From positions 47,987-111,986 of the forward strand of contig NZ_LJIZ01000012.1 in assembly GCF_001420605.1 (NCBI RefSeq): a stretch of DNA of 64,000 bases. The letters run 5' to 3'. The position numbers and the translations under genes were made by a program. The DNA is from Bacillus sp. FJAT-25509. Lineage in GTDB: Bacteria > Bacillota > Bacilli > Bacillales > Bacillaceae_G. Shown here piece after piece: positions 26,524-35,643 of this stretch (position 1 is its first letter; each line of letters begins with the position of its first letter). The notes below the pieces were generated by a model. It was not told the origin of the DNA. It did not search any database and saw only the letters and a list, made by a program, of their open reading frames with translations.

Positions 26524-27327
26524 TTGGAACGAGATAGTATCCAATATTGTATTGACTTAGCTCTTAAAAAAAAGAAAATACTAGACCAAAGCTTAGTTAA
26601 ATATTTAACACGCGCTGCTTTAGCTTCTATTTATATAAGCTTTATTCTCATTGTTTGTTTAAAATTAGCAGAATTATTTAGATTACAAAGTTCACCATTT
26701 ACATCTATAGCTTATCCATTCGTTTTCGCTACAGCATTAGTTATGATTATCTATGGTGGTGGAGAGTTATTTACTAGTAATACGATGTACTTTACGTTTT
26801 CAACTTTAGCTAAAAAAACTTCAAAACTAGATTTAGTAAAAAACTGGATCGCATGTTATTCAGGCAATATTCTTGGAGCATTTATTTTTGCAATTATTTA
26901 CTTTTTAACAGGTTTAGCAAAAGATTTTCCTGCCGATCATTTTCTAACTGGTGTAGTCGACCATAAAATTCACGCTTCATTTTTCCACTTATTTTTTAAA
27001 GGTGTTTTATGTAACTGGCTTGTCTGTCTTGCTTGTTTTTTACCAACTAGATTTAAAGATGATTTAGCAAAAATGTTACTGATTTTTTTATTAGTATTTG
27101 CGTTCTTCTTCTCTGGTTATGAACACAGTATCGCAAATATCGCAGTCTTTACATTATCCTATATTATGCCGCATGATGTAGCCTTTACGTTTGGTGATGT
27201 ATTGCATAATTTAATTCCAGTTACAATTGGAAACATTATTGGTGGTTCAGTTGGTGTCGGAATGGCATATTACTTCTTAAATAATGAACGAAAATTAGAA
27301 GTAAAAGAATTAAAACGCGTTTCGTAA
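26524..27327 (+). CDS. Formate/nitrite transporter (FNT) family protein
   Basis: This 267-residue pentameric-channel-type membrane protein has six hydrophobic segments. It carries FNT signatures: GGGELFTSN, CYSGNILGAFIFA, GVLCNWLVCLACFL, SGYEHSIANIAVF and GNIIGGSVGVG. FNT proteins move small monovalent anions such as formate, nitrite or hydrosulfide. The ion cannot be chosen here. Translation appears to start at TTG with AGGGAGTG eight bases upstream. It is a single gene closed by a terminator. Confidence 0.92.
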   Translation: MERDSIQYCIDLALKKKKILDQSLVKYLTRAALASIYISFILIVCLKLAELFRLQSSPFTSIAYPFVFATALVMIIYGGGELFTSNTMYFTFSTLAKKTSKLDLVKNWIACYSGNILGAFIFAIIYFLTGLAKDFPADHFLTGVVDHKIHASFFHLFFKGVLCNWLVCLACFLPTRFKDDLAKMLLIFLLVFAFFFSGYEHSIANIAVFTLSYIMPHDVAFTFGDVLHNLIPVTIGNIIGGSVGVGMAYYFLNNERKLEVKELKRVS

Positions 27328-27335
27328 ACCTAATT

Positions 27336-27370
27336 TACCTGTCCTCTTTTTTTGGAGGACAGGTTTTTTC
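27336..27370 (+). terminator. Intrinsic terminator
   Basis: ACCTGTCCTC and GAGGACAGGT form a 10-bp stem around a T-rich loop, followed by TTTTTTC. Confidence 0.92.
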
Positions 27371-27442
27371 GTGCAAATCTAATTTTATTATGGTAATAAT
27401 GATTTTATAATGAAAATTTTTCCTTTTTTGGTGGTGTAAAAT

Positions 27443-28261
27443 TTGAAATACAATAATTTTGTTCGGTTGATCATGTTCATTTCATTACTATGTTTCCTTA
27501 TATTATCATATGGCTTCGTGAAAGGTGCTTATACTGTTTTAAATCCTCAAAAAAGCAAACTAATTGTGAATAATAATACACAGAAAAATAATCAAAATGA
27601 CAGTGTTCACAAAAACAATAAACTGAAGATTGTTGCATTAGGAGACTCACTTACGCGTGGTGTTGGTGATGATGAGGGAACAGGTTATGTAGGAAGAATA
27701 AAAACCATTCTTCAAAAAGAGTATAAACAACCAACAACAATCACGAATTTAGCTGTTAGTGGCGCAAAAACATCAGATTTACTTAACGATATAAAGAAAA
27801 AAAATATCCAAGAAACGATTGGCTCTGCGGACATAATCGTTCTTTCCATTGGAAGTAATGATTTATTTCCTGGCGCTAATCAATTAAACGAACAATTTTT
27901 AAAGACATATCGTCCAGATGAAAAAACGTTCAAAAATAATCTACAATCAATTTTTAAACTAATACGTCAAAAAAATCCTACAGCATCTATTTATGCATTT
28001 GGTTATTATAATCCATTTCATAATGTTCAAGGTTTAGATGCATCGTCAAGCTTTGTATCGAGATGGGATAATCTACTCGAATTAGCGGTACTTCAAACTA
28101 ATAATGCATACGTCATTCCTACATTCGATTTATTTTTTAATGAAGAAAAGAAATATTTGTACACTGACCATTTTCATCCAAACAAAGACGGTTATATTGA
28201 AATGGCAAATCGCTTAACTAGTAAAATAGGAAGTCAGCTTCGAGGTGAGTCGAATGAATAA
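27443..28261 (+). CDS. SGNH/GDSL-family hydrolase, membrane-anchored
   Basis: This 272-residue protein has an N-terminal membrane segment (about residues 9-30), an Asn-rich linker and an SGNH hydrolase domain. Block I is VALGDSLTRGVG, block III is LSIGSNDLF, and block V is DHFHPNKDGY. It is probably an extracytoplasmic lipase/esterase or acyl hydrolase like B. subtilis YpmR; the substrate is unknown. It starts at TTG behind GGTGGTG. Its end overlaps the following ABC ATPase gene by eight bases, so the hydrolase and exporter are coupled. Confidence 0.87.
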   Translation: MKYNNFVRLIMFISLLCFLILSYGFVKGAYTVLNPQKSKLIVNNNTQKNNQNDSVHKNNKLKIVALGDSLTRGVGDDEGTGYVGRIKTILQKEYKQPTTITNLAVSGAKTSDLLNDIKKKNIQETIGSADIIVLSIGSNDLFPGANQLNEQFLKTYRPDEKTFKNNLQSIFKLIRQKNPTASIYAFGYYNPFHNVQGLDASSSFVSRWDNLLELAVLQTNNAYVIPTFDLFFNEEKKYLYTDHFHPNKDGYIEMANRLTSKIGSQLRGESNE

Positions 28262-29171
28262 AGTTCTTAAATTAGATGGTGTTACAAAAAGCATTAAAGG
28301 AAAAGTACTAGTCGATAAAATTTCATTTGAAGTGTATGAAGGTGAAGTGTTTGGCTTTCTAGGTCCAAATGGAGCTGGAAAAACAACAACGATTCGAATG
28401 CTAGTCGGATTAATCAAACCAACAAAAGGAACGATTGAAATCGCTGGTTATCCAGTTAAAACGCATTTCAAAGAAGCGATGCGACAAATTGGATGTATTG
28501 TAGAGAATCCAGAATTATACGGATATTTAACCGGATGGGAAAATCTAAATCAATTTGCGAGAATGTTAGGAATTAAAGATGATAAAAAAATAAGCGAAGT
28601 TGTAAATTTAGTAAAGTTAACTGAGCGGATTCATGAAAAGGTAAAAACATATTCACTCGGAATGAAACAAAGATTGGGGATTGCTCAAGCATTACTTGGA
28701 GGCCCAAAACTTCTTATTTTGGATGAACCAACTAATGGATTAGATCCTGCCGGTATTCGTGAATTACGTGAATTTATTCATATGCTTGTAAAAGAGCAAA
28801 ATATAAGTGTATTTATTTCAAGTCATTTATTAAGTGAAATCGAAATGATTTGTGATCGAGTAGGAATTATAAATAAAGGCAAAATGGTTAGAGTTTCAAC
28901 AGTTAAAGAATTAGTAAAGGAAGCGGCTGAAAGAGTTGAATGGAGAGTTTCTCCATTACAAAAAGCGCTAGATTTATTAAAAAAGGATTCTACGATTCAA
29001 GATATCGTAGTAAAGGATGAACTTATCCTATGCCGAATGTCGCCTCTCAAAATTAATGAGGTCATTCAACATTTCGTAGCAGAAAATATACAAGTGAATG
29101 GCGTTAAAACAATGTCTGAAACATTGGAAGATTTATTCATGGAAATGACTGGAGGCGAAGTTCGTGGCTGA
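28254..29171 (+). CDS. ABC transporter ATP-binding protein (BcrA-like)
   Basis: This 305-residue ATPase has Walker A GPNGAGKTTT, signature YSLGMKQRLGIAQAL and Walker B LLILDEPTNGLDPAGI. Its C-terminal extension is typical of bacitracin/CcmA-type exporters. I start at the ATG with GAGGTGAG upstream rather than at a GTG three codons earlier. It overlaps the SGNH gene and, by eight bases, the permease gene after it, so the three act as one operon. The substrate is unknown. Lipid, peptide or antibiotic export is typical of the family. Confidence 0.9.
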   Translation: MNKVLKLDGVTKSIKGKVLVDKISFEVYEGEVFGFLGPNGAGKTTTIRMLVGLIKPTKGTIEIAGYPVKTHFKEAMRQIGCIVENPELYGYLTGWENLNQFARMLGIKDDKKISEVVNLVKLTERIHEKVKTYSLGMKQRLGIAQALLGGPKLLILDEPTNGLDPAGIRELREFIHMLVKEQNISVFISSHLLSEIEMICDRVGIINKGKMVRVSTVKELVKEAAERVEWRVSPLQKALDLLKKDSTIQDIVVKDELILCRMSPLKINEVIQHFVAENIQVNGVKTMSETLEDLFMEMTGGEVRG

Positions 29172-30156
29172 ACTAATTAGACTCGTCTTTAACGAAATTG
29201 AAAAAATGGTAAGGAAACGAAGAATACTTGTTATCTTTTTCATTTTAGCAGTGCTAATCCCTATTTTTGTTTATGCTCAACTACAGCAAACTGAAGAAAC
29301 AGTTAAAAGACTTGGTACTGATAATTGGAAAGTAGCACTTCAACAAAAAATAGTCGACCAACAAAATAGATTAAACTCATCAGGAATACCTGAAGAATGG
29401 AAAAGTTGGTTAAAGGTTCAAATTGATCAAGAGCAATATTATTTGGATAACGATATAAATCCTACTACGCCTGGTGCTCCTACATTTATACGAAAATTAA
29501 TTGAACAAAGTATTGGGTGGCTACTTCTACCATTATTGGTCATGGTCATCACAATCGATATTATTTCTGGTGAGCGAAGCGACGGTACGATAAAAATACT
29601 ACTAACCCGCCCCATCAAAAGATGGAAGGTTTTACTTAGTAAATACATATCAATTTGTTTATTAATCTCTTTTCTTCTCGTTCTATACGGTGTATTAGCA
29701 TATGTCGTTTCAGGATTTGTTTTCAGCTTTAAAGGCTGGTCAGTACCTGTGTTAACAGGATTTGTCATCAAAAATAACCAGCTATTAACTGATTCCGTTC
29801 AACTGATTCCCCAATGGCAATACATCATAATGGCATTTGGACTTGCTTGGTTTGTCTGTATTATTATTGGAACTCTTTCATTTATGGTATCGGTATTAGT
29901 TCGAACTACACCCGCTGCAATGGGCATTATGCTAGCCGCTTTAATAACAGGAAGCGTCCTAAGTGGACTAGCTACATCATGGTCAGGGGCAAAATACTTC
30001 TTTAGTGTAAACCTTGGCCTAACTGACTACTTGGCCGGTCAACTCCCTTCCATTGAGGGACTGAACATGCACTTCTCTTTAATGAATTTATCCATATGGG
30101 GAGTATTAGCTTTACTAATCTCATTCATTGTATTTATTAAGCAAGATATGAATTAA
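29164..30156 (+). CDS. ABC-2 type transporter permease
   Basis: This 330-residue permease has one N-terminal membrane segment, a large extracellular part (about residues 35-115) and five more membrane segments. SGERSDGTIKILLTRPIKRWKVLLSKY is the conserved cytoplasmic element of ABC-2 permeases. It starts at GTG, overlapping the ATPase stop, with GGAGG upstream. Its architecture resembles the permease at 38212-39183, so the two systems may be paralogous. Confidence 0.88.
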   Translation: MAELIRLVFNEIEKMVRKRRILVIFFILAVLIPIFVYAQLQQTEETVKRLGTDNWKVALQQKIVDQQNRLNSSGIPEEWKSWLKVQIDQEQYYLDNDINPTTPGAPTFIRKLIEQSIGWLLLPLLVMVITIDIISGERSDGTIKILLTRPIKRWKVLLSKYISICLLISFLLVLYGVLAYVVSGFVFSFKGWSVPVLTGFVIKNNQLLTDSVQLIPQWQYIIMAFGLAWFVCIIIGTLSFMVSVLVRTTPAAMGIMLAALITGSVLSGLATSWSGAKYFFSVNLGLTDYLAGQLPSIEGLNMHFSLMNLSIWGVLALLISFIVFIKQDMN

Positions 30157-30162
30157 ATAAAA

Positions 30163-30204
30163 CGGGGATCGAAAAAGTTTAAATTCTTTTCCGATCCCCT
30201 TTTC
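30163..30204 (+). terminator. Intrinsic terminator between convergent genes
   Basis: GGGGATCG with an inner AAAAG pairs with CTTTT and CGATCCCC, followed by TTTTCC. It closes the hydrolase/ABC operon and may also serve the convergent CDF gene. Confidence 0.85.
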
Positions 30205-30218
30205 CTGTTTTATATACC

Positions 30219-31103
30219 TTAATCCTTTCCTGCTCTACCTGACCTTAATGGCTCAACATGAATGTGTGTATATTGAATTCCATGTTGTTCGCTTAATATC
30301 ATTTCGATTTGGTCTGTGATGCCGTGACTTTTACTCACATCTATTCCACCGTCTACTTCTATGACTACATCTGCGATTGTTGTATTTCCGTACATTCTTG
30401 CTCTTAGATCTACAACTTTATGTACACCTGGTACTTTATCAACTGTTTCTGTAAAAAGATTCATTTCTTCTGGATCGAATCCATCCGTTAATAGGAGGGT
30501 TGCGTCATAAAAGATCTCCCATGCCGTTTTGCAAATAATGACACCTACTAAAATGGCTGCGATTGGATCGATAATAGGAAAACCAATCGAAGCACCTAAA
30601 ACACCAATCGTCGTTCCGAAGCTAACTAATGCATCGGAAAAATTATCTTTCGCTGATGCCTCAAGCCCTTTACTCTTCGTTCTCTTAGCAACTTTATTAT
30701 TATAAAAGTAAATGCCAAACATAAAAATTCCAGAAGCAAATGCCACTACAGCTGCTAGTCTATTCGGAGTTTCATATTCTCCTACGAAAAGTGATCGTAT
30801 ATTTTCAATAATAACCTGTAAACCAACTGACATCATAATAAAAGACGCAATTAAAGTAGCTATTTGCTCTGCTCTTGAATGTCCATAAGGATGGTCTAAA
30901 TCTCTCGGTTTTCGTGCGATTCTTATTCCGATAAATACAGCCAAAGTCGCACCAATATCAGTTACATTATTAAGTCCATCAGCTAAAAGAGCACTAGAAT
31001 CTGTATAAAAACTAACAAGTACTTTTACAGTCGCAAGAACTAAGTAGGAAATAACACTTAAAAAAGCAGCAAAGTCTAATTGCTTTTGAAGATTTTTCTC
31101 CAT
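30219..31103 (-). CDS. Cation diffusion facilitator, probable Mn2+ exporter (MneP/MneS-like)
   Basis: This 294-residue CDF protein has six membrane segments and a cytoplasmic C-terminal domain. Metal-site motifs are SALLADGLNNVTD in TM2 and AKDNFSDALVS in TM5. The Asp/Asn-based pattern (DxxxD in TM5, no His) is that of manganese-type CDFs rather than zinc CDFs. RKPRDLDHPYGHSRAEQIA follows TM2. The start is the ATG with GGGGTGAG upstream; an upstream in-frame extension lacks a ribosome site. Manganese specificity is inferred from these residues. Confidence 0.88.
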   Translation of the reverse strand: MEKNLQKQLDFAAFLSVISYLVLATVKVLVSFYTDSSALLADGLNNVTDIGATLAVFIGIRIARKPRDLDHPYGHSRAEQIATLIASFIMMSVGLQVIIENIRSLFVGEYETPNRLAAVVAFASGIFMFGIYFYNNKVAKRTKSKGLEASAKDNFSDALVSFGTTIGVLGASIGFPIIDPIAAILVGVIICKTAWEIFYDATLLLTDGFDPEEMNLFTETVDKVPGVHKVVDLRARMYGNTTIADVVIEVDGGIDVSKSHGITDQIEMILSEQHGIQYTHIHVEPLRSGRAGKD

Positions 31104-31174
31104 GAACTCACCCCGCTCTACTAAAAAATCATATGGGCTTATCATACCCATAATGCAATTTTTCCATTTTAAGT

Positions 31175-31211
31175 AAAAAAAAACAGATCCGAATAATCGA
31201 ATCTGTTTTTA
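31175..31211 (-). terminator. Intrinsic terminator of the kyn operon
   Basis: AACAGAT (31182-31188) and ATCTGTT (31201-31207) plus inner CGA/TCG pairing form a stem. On the minus strand it is followed by a long T-run. Confidence 0.85.
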
Positions 31212-31225
31212 TCATCCCTCTATTA

Positions 31226-31924
31226 TTAAAGTGGCTTTGGATTATAGCTTGATCCCGTTAAATCTGTTAAGTCACAAACCGTTTGCCATAATTCAGGATA
31301 AAATTCAAATCGTACAGCACGTTCTAATGCTTCTGCTGGTACTCCTTTTAAGCTCTTTGTATTCATACCAATCATGCGTCGAACAAGTTGAATATGCTGT
31401 CTGCGGAATGATTGGAATCTTTCATCGAAGCAAGTTAATTCTTGCATTAATTGGAATAACTCAAAGTTTTTAGCTGCATCTTGATGTAATTGAACAGGTG
31501 TAAGTAAATTTTCATCTAATAAATCTTTAAAAGGCTGCCAAAGTGTTGGACCTAATTTTAAGATTTCATTAAATCCAGGAGAATCTTGACCGCTACCTCT
31601 TCCTAAAGCTAAACGAATAATATGATAGTCACTTGGACTTACTAGTTTTACCATATCAAATACTGCTGGTAAATGTACTAGGTGATTATTAATGCGTTGT
31701 AAGTGATGTGTTGCTTTCGTAACCTCTTTTGCACGCATGTGTTTATCTGCAAAATGAATAGATTGGATGATTAATTTAAAATGTAACTCAGCAATTTGGT
31801 GAACCGTTTGAAACGTTAATTCATCCGGACAAAATAATTCTTCGTCAGGTTTTTGTAAACTTAATAATTCTTCTGTTCGAATATACTTTTCGTAATCTGT
31901 CAGTTTTTTTTGCTCTTGTGTCAT
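31226..31924 (-). CDS. kynA: Short, divergent tryptophan 2,3-dioxygenase-like protein (KynA role)
   Basis: This 232-residue heme-dioxygenase-like protein has the TDO landmarks VHQIAELHFKLI (distal His H42), FRRQHIQLVRRMIG (H177, the likely heme ligand) and VRFEFYPELWQ near the end. It is about 45 residues shorter than the usual 279. The canonical GSGFQSxQ(Y/F)R substrate motif is replaced by GRGSGQDSPGF (108-118). It is the last gene of kynU-kynB-kynA, so opening the indole ring of tryptophan to N-formylkynurenine is the natural role. That role comes from context more than from residue-level match. Confidence 0.8.
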   Translation of the reverse strand: MTQEQKKLTDYEKYIRTEELLSLQKPDEELFCPDELTFQTVHQIAELHFKLIIQSIHFADKHMRAKEVTKATHHLQRINNHLVHLPAVFDMVKLVSPSDYHIIRLALGRGSGQDSPGFNEILKLGPTLWQPFKDLLDENLLTPVQLHQDAAKNFELFQLMQELTCFDERFQSFRRQHIQLVRRMIGMNTKSLKGVPAEALERAVRFEFYPELWQTVCDLTDLTGSSYNPKPL

Positions 31925-31936
31925 TTCTAAATCCCC

Positions 31937-32566
31937 CTAAACTAATTTACGTAAAACTGCTCGTACTGGACTACCATCTGCGTCTGTTAATGGTAGCGGT
32001 AATGCAATAAGCTCATACTCACCAGGAGTTACATTTCTTAAATCAATCGATTCAAGAATATGAATACCCGCATGATGAAGAGCATGATGTGCTTCTAGTT
32101 CCTTACTATCAAGTGGGTCTACTGAAGGTACATCTACTCCAACTAATTTAACGCCTTTTTCATGTAAAAACTCTGCTGCATCCTTTTCAATATGTGGAAT
32201 TCTCTCTGGGAAAACGCTATCATTTTTCCATGAATTTGTTTTAATTAATAAACGTTCTACACCATCGAAATGAAAAGATTCTAAATCCGACTTTTTAATG
32301 CTATCTACTTCAATCAACTCGATTACTTTTGCAATCCCTACATATAAATTAGGATCTAAATCTATGACTCTCTTACCATTTTCATCAAAATGAAATGGTG
32401 CATCAATATGCGTTCCTGTGTGAGTACTGAAAGTTAACCTCCCAACATTAACAGAGCCACTTTCTTCTTTTGTCCAACTCAATTGGAATGAAAAATTTGT
32501 ATCACCTGGCCATACAGGCATACCATCTTCAAGTCTTCTTGATATATCAATTAAAGTCATTGGCAT
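31937..32566 (-). CDS. kynB: Kynurenine formamidase KynB
   Basis: This cyclase-family metal-dependent hydrolase of about 209 residues converts N-formylkynurenine to kynurenine. The metal-binding motif HTGTHIDAPFHF and the downstream VGVDVPSVDPLDSKELEAHHALHHAGIHILES are diagnostic. The start lies just past the kynU stop, whose TAG is part of the TAGGAG ribosome site. The next ATG two codons later (32560) has better spacing, so the first residue is uncertain. Coupled translation with kynU is likely. Confidence 0.93.
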   Translation of the reverse strand: MPMTLIDISRRLEDGMPVWPGDTNFSFQLSWTKEESGSVNVGRLTFSTHTGTHIDAPFHFDENGKRVIDLDPNLYVGIAKVIELIEVDSIKKSDLESFHFDGVERLLIKTNSWKNDSVFPERIPHIEKDAAEFLHEKGVKLVGVDVPSVDPLDSKELEAHHALHHAGIHILESIDLRNVTPGEYELIALPLPLTDADGSPVRAVLRKLV

Positions 32567-32573
32567 ACAACTC

Positions 32574-33848
32574 CTAAGCGATGATTTCTCGTTCATTCTT
32601 AAACTGTTCATATTGTTTCTCAACCATGATTTTCTTTAAGATTTGTACACTATTCCATACATCCACATAAGAAGTATAAAATGCGATTGGTGCTAATCTG
32701 ATTACGTTTGGTGCTCTAAAGTCTGGAACAATCCCATTTAACTTTAATGCTTTACAAATCCTTGCAGCATCATCGTGTTCAAGACAAACATGTCCACCAC
32801 GATCTGAATCATCAAGTGGATTACCAATTGTAAAACCAAAGTCACTTAATTCTTCATTGATTAAGCTCATTAGGTAAGCTGTACTGTGTAAAGACTTTTC
32901 TCGAATTTTTTCAATTGTAGCTTCTTTATACATTTCAAGTGAGCCAACAAGCGGTGCCATGCTTAAAATATGCGGGGTACCAATTTGATAAGCACCAACT
33001 GTATCAGACGGAACAAATTCATGCTTCATATCGAACTGCTTTTCTTTATTTGAACCGAACCAACCAGCTAGTCCAGGCATAGTCCCAAAATGTTTTTCGT
33101 GAACAAATAGGCTTCCCACTCCACCTGGTCCACTATTTAAATATTTATAATTACACCAATAAGCAAAATCGACGTCCCATTCATGGAACTGATGAGGGAT
33201 TGCACCAACAGAATGGCATCCATCAAAGCCGATTACTATTCCTCGCTCATGTGCAGCTTTTGTTAATCTTTCTATATCTAATAATTGACCGCTTCGGTAT
33301 AAAACAGTCGGAAGAATAATTAAGGCAATTTCATCAGTCATTGCTTCAATAATATCTTCTTCTCTAATTGTTCGACAATCACGGCTTTTAACTTGAATTA
33401 AATGAGTTTCTGGATCAAAGCCCTTTAATCTTAATTGACTTTGAATTGCATAAATATCAGACGGGAAGTTTAATTCATCTGCTAATATTTTCGTTTTCTG
33501 ACCTGTTGGATGATAGAAAGAGGCAATTAATTGATGAAGATTTGTAGTTGTTGAACCAGTTACAATCACTTCATTCTCGTTTGCCCCAACTAATGGTGCA
33601 CTTAATGCTCCCAATTTTTCTGCAAAATAATACCATGGATGATCGCCCTGCATCCATCCATCAATTGCAAGTGTCTTCCATGAATCTAATAAATCTAGTA
33701 AACTTTGTTCTGCTCTTTTTGAAAGAAGCCCTAGAGAATTTCCATCTAAATAGATTGTATTGGGTTGTAAGTAGAACTCACTACGATAATTTGATAATGA
33801 ATCTTTTTGATCTAGAAATTCTGCAAATTCTTTTGTTGGTTGAAACAT
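32574..33848 (-). CDS. kynU: Kynureninase KynU
   Basis: This 424-residue PLP enzyme cleaves kynurenine to anthranilate and alanine. It shows [10 protein letters not shown] near the N-terminus, [12 protein letters not shown] (PLP phosphate region), [10 protein letters not shown] and the PLP lysine K235 in [16 protein letters not shown]. It is the first gene of kynU-kynB-kynA. No NAD-quinolinate genes follow, so the pathway here ends at anthranilate, which can feed tryptophan turnover or quinolone-type signals. Confidence 0.95.
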   Translation of the reverse strand: MFQPTKEFAEFLDQKDSLSNYRSEFYLQPNTIYLDGNSLGLLSKRAEQSLLDLLDSWKTLAIDGWMQGDHPWYYFAEKLGALSAPLVGANENEVIVTGSTTTNLHQLIASFYHPTGQKTKILADELNFPSDIYAIQSQLRLKGFDPETHLIQVKSRDCRTIREEDIIEAMTDEIALIILPTVLYRSGQLLDIERLTKAAHERGIVIGFDGCHSVGAIPHQFHEWDVDFAYWCNYKYLNSGPGGVGSLFVHEKHFGTMPGLAGWFGSNKEKQFDMKHEFVPSDTVGAYQIGTPHILSMAPLVGSLEMYKEATIEKIREKSLHSTAYLMSLINEELSDFGFTIGNPLDDSDRGGHVCLEHDDAARICKALKLNGIVPDFRAPNVIRLAPIAFYTSYVDVWNSVQILKKIMVEKQYEQFKNEREIIA

Positions 33849-34021
33849 CCCCTTGTTTTACCCCCTTGCAAGAAATAACCTACTATATTAAAGGTATTGC
33901 GATTAATAATATATGTCAATATTTTCTGAATATAATATTAAATAAAAAAAGTGCCAACAAATCCAAAATATCCCTATCTTAGATTTTGACACAATTTATT
34001 CTTCGATTTAATTGCTTTTCC

Positions 34022-34822
34022 TTACAAATGTAGGTCCCGTTTCTTAAACGAAACATATGTGACAATAGTTAATATTACAATTAATCCGATTGAAATAGTT
34101 GTATAAATCCCATCAAATCCTCGACCATACATAATATCTTTCGCCTCAAAGTACTTAAAAGGTGTAAGATATTTTAACCCTTCAATCCGATTATTCAAAT
34201 CAATTGCAATTGATAAAATAAATGTGATTAATAGAATACCAGTTGCATAAGAGGCAGCCTTTTTGGAATTTTTACAAACTGCAGCTACAGCCGAACCAAT
34301 TACTAAAAATAATAGCTGTAAAATAAACATCCCGACCATTACCACTGCTATATCACCATTTACATTCTCACCTTTACTATACTTTCCTACTATTAGTACA
34401 CTTGATATCCATGTAATACCGTTAAAAATAAGAATGTTTACTAGAGCACTCATTAATTTAGAAGTTATGATCTTAATTCTAGAAATAGGTTTTACAAATA
34501 AAAACTCAGCTGTTTTATCTCGCTCTTCTTTAGCAATTATATTAGCGCCTAGCATTGCCGCGTGAATCGTTGCCATTAAATATAAATATAAAACTAAGAT
34601 GCCAAAATATCCGCTTGCCTTTGATAAATCTAGCGCTCCTGAGCCCATGATCGCTTGAAGGGATTTCGGCATTTGATTGAAGAGTTCAGTAATTTGACCA
34701 TTCGAAGCTGTTGCTTTATATTTCGCCATTCCACTACCTACTAAAAAAACAATTCCGATACACCAAAAAATAATCGATTTACGATATGTCTTCATTTCTC
34801 TAAAAAATATGTTCATTTCCAC
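34022..34822 (-). CDS. ABC-2 type permease, second subunit
   Basis: This 266-residue membrane protein has six hydrophobic segments. The cytoplasmic motif IIAKEERDKTAEFLFVKPISRIKIITSKL is nearly the same as in the preceding permease gene, so the two arose by duplication and probably form a heterodimer. GGGAGGGTGG lies close before the ATG. It is the last gene of the ATPase-permease-permease unit. A weak hairpin with a T-run at about 33952-33990 may end it. Confidence 0.88.
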   Translation of the reverse strand: MEMNIFFREMKTYRKSIIFWCIGIVFLVGSGMAKYKATASNGQITELFNQMPKSLQAIMGSGALDLSKASGYFGILVLYLYLMATIHAAMLGANIIAKEERDKTAEFLFVKPISRIKIITSKLMSALVNILIFNGITWISSVLIVGKYSKGENVNGDIAVVMVGMFILQLLFLVIGSAVAAVCKNSKKAASYATGILLITFILSIAIDLNNRIEGLKYLTPFKYFEAKDIMYGRGFDGIYTTISIGLIVILTIVTYVSFKKRDLHL

Positions 34823-34839
34823 CCTCCCTTTCCTTTAAC

Positions 34840-35637
34840 TTATACTGCATGAACATCCCTCTTCTTATAAATCACATAGCTTGCAATCATTGAAACAATA
34901 ATAATTCCGATCGACAAAGTTAAAAATGGTGATTCAAATTTCGAATGTGCAATTATATATTTCGGTTCAAAATATTTAAAAGGTGATAGAAAACGTTTGG
35001 CATTGCTTTCATCTGTAGCCACTACCATTCCAACTACAAAAAATCCGAAAACAATCGCAAGTGAAATTGATAGCACTGCTTTGATTTTTGGAAATACAAC
35101 TGAAATTAAAATGCCAATTCCAAAAAAGAGTATCTGCGTAATAAACAACGAAACAGATAGTAATATAATTGACTTACTACTATAATCCGCTGTTTTTACG
35201 TACTCAGCCATTATAATAGTTGCTACTAGAAAGAATACATTTGTAATCGCTAATGAAACAATACCTGCAAAAATCTTTGAAGTCATAACTTTTGTTCTAG
35301 TAACTGGTTTTGTTAGAAGAAAATCGGCTGTTTTTTCACGTACTTCTTTTGAAATAATTGAAGTACCTAAAGTCATCGCTTGAATCGCTCCACAAAGAGA
35401 AATATAGATAAATACATACGAGTAAAATCCTAATATGTTACCAAAGCTTTCAATCTCAAGTCCCAGTGCTTTTCTTACTCCTGCCGGATAACCCTCTAGC
35501 ACTTTTGAAAACTCTGCATAGTCCTTTGCAATAGCTGGGAATAAAGATAAGAAAAAAACGACGATTGCTATTAAAGAAGCCGTCCAAATGAAGGTGGATT
35601 TCCGATAAGCTTTTAATTCGTGTAAAAAAATATTCAT
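34840..35637 (-). CDS. ABC-2 type permease, first subunit
   Basis: This 265-residue six-segment permease is paralogous to its downstream neighbour. It has SIISKEVREKTADFLLTKPVTRTKVMTSKI as the conserved cytoplasmic loop. It follows the ATPase gene by six bases and precedes the second permease by 17. The system is of the B. subtilis YhcG/H-like or Nat-type exporters, and the substrate is unknown. It is presumably controlled by the divergent TetR repressor. Confidence 0.88.
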   Translation of the reverse strand: MNIFLHELKAYRKSTFIWTASLIAIVVFFLSLFPAIAKDYAEFSKVLEGYPAGVRKALGLEIESFGNILGFYSYVFIYISLCGAIQAMTLGTSIISKEVREKTADFLLTKPVTRTKVMTSKIFAGIVSLAITNVFFLVATIIMAEYVKTADYSSKSIILLSVSLFITQILFFGIGILISVVFPKIKAVLSISLAIVFGFFVVGMVVATDESNAKRFLSPFKYFEPKYIIAHSKFESPFLTLSIGIIIVSMIASYVIYKKRDVHAV

Positions 35638-35643
35638 TGCTTA

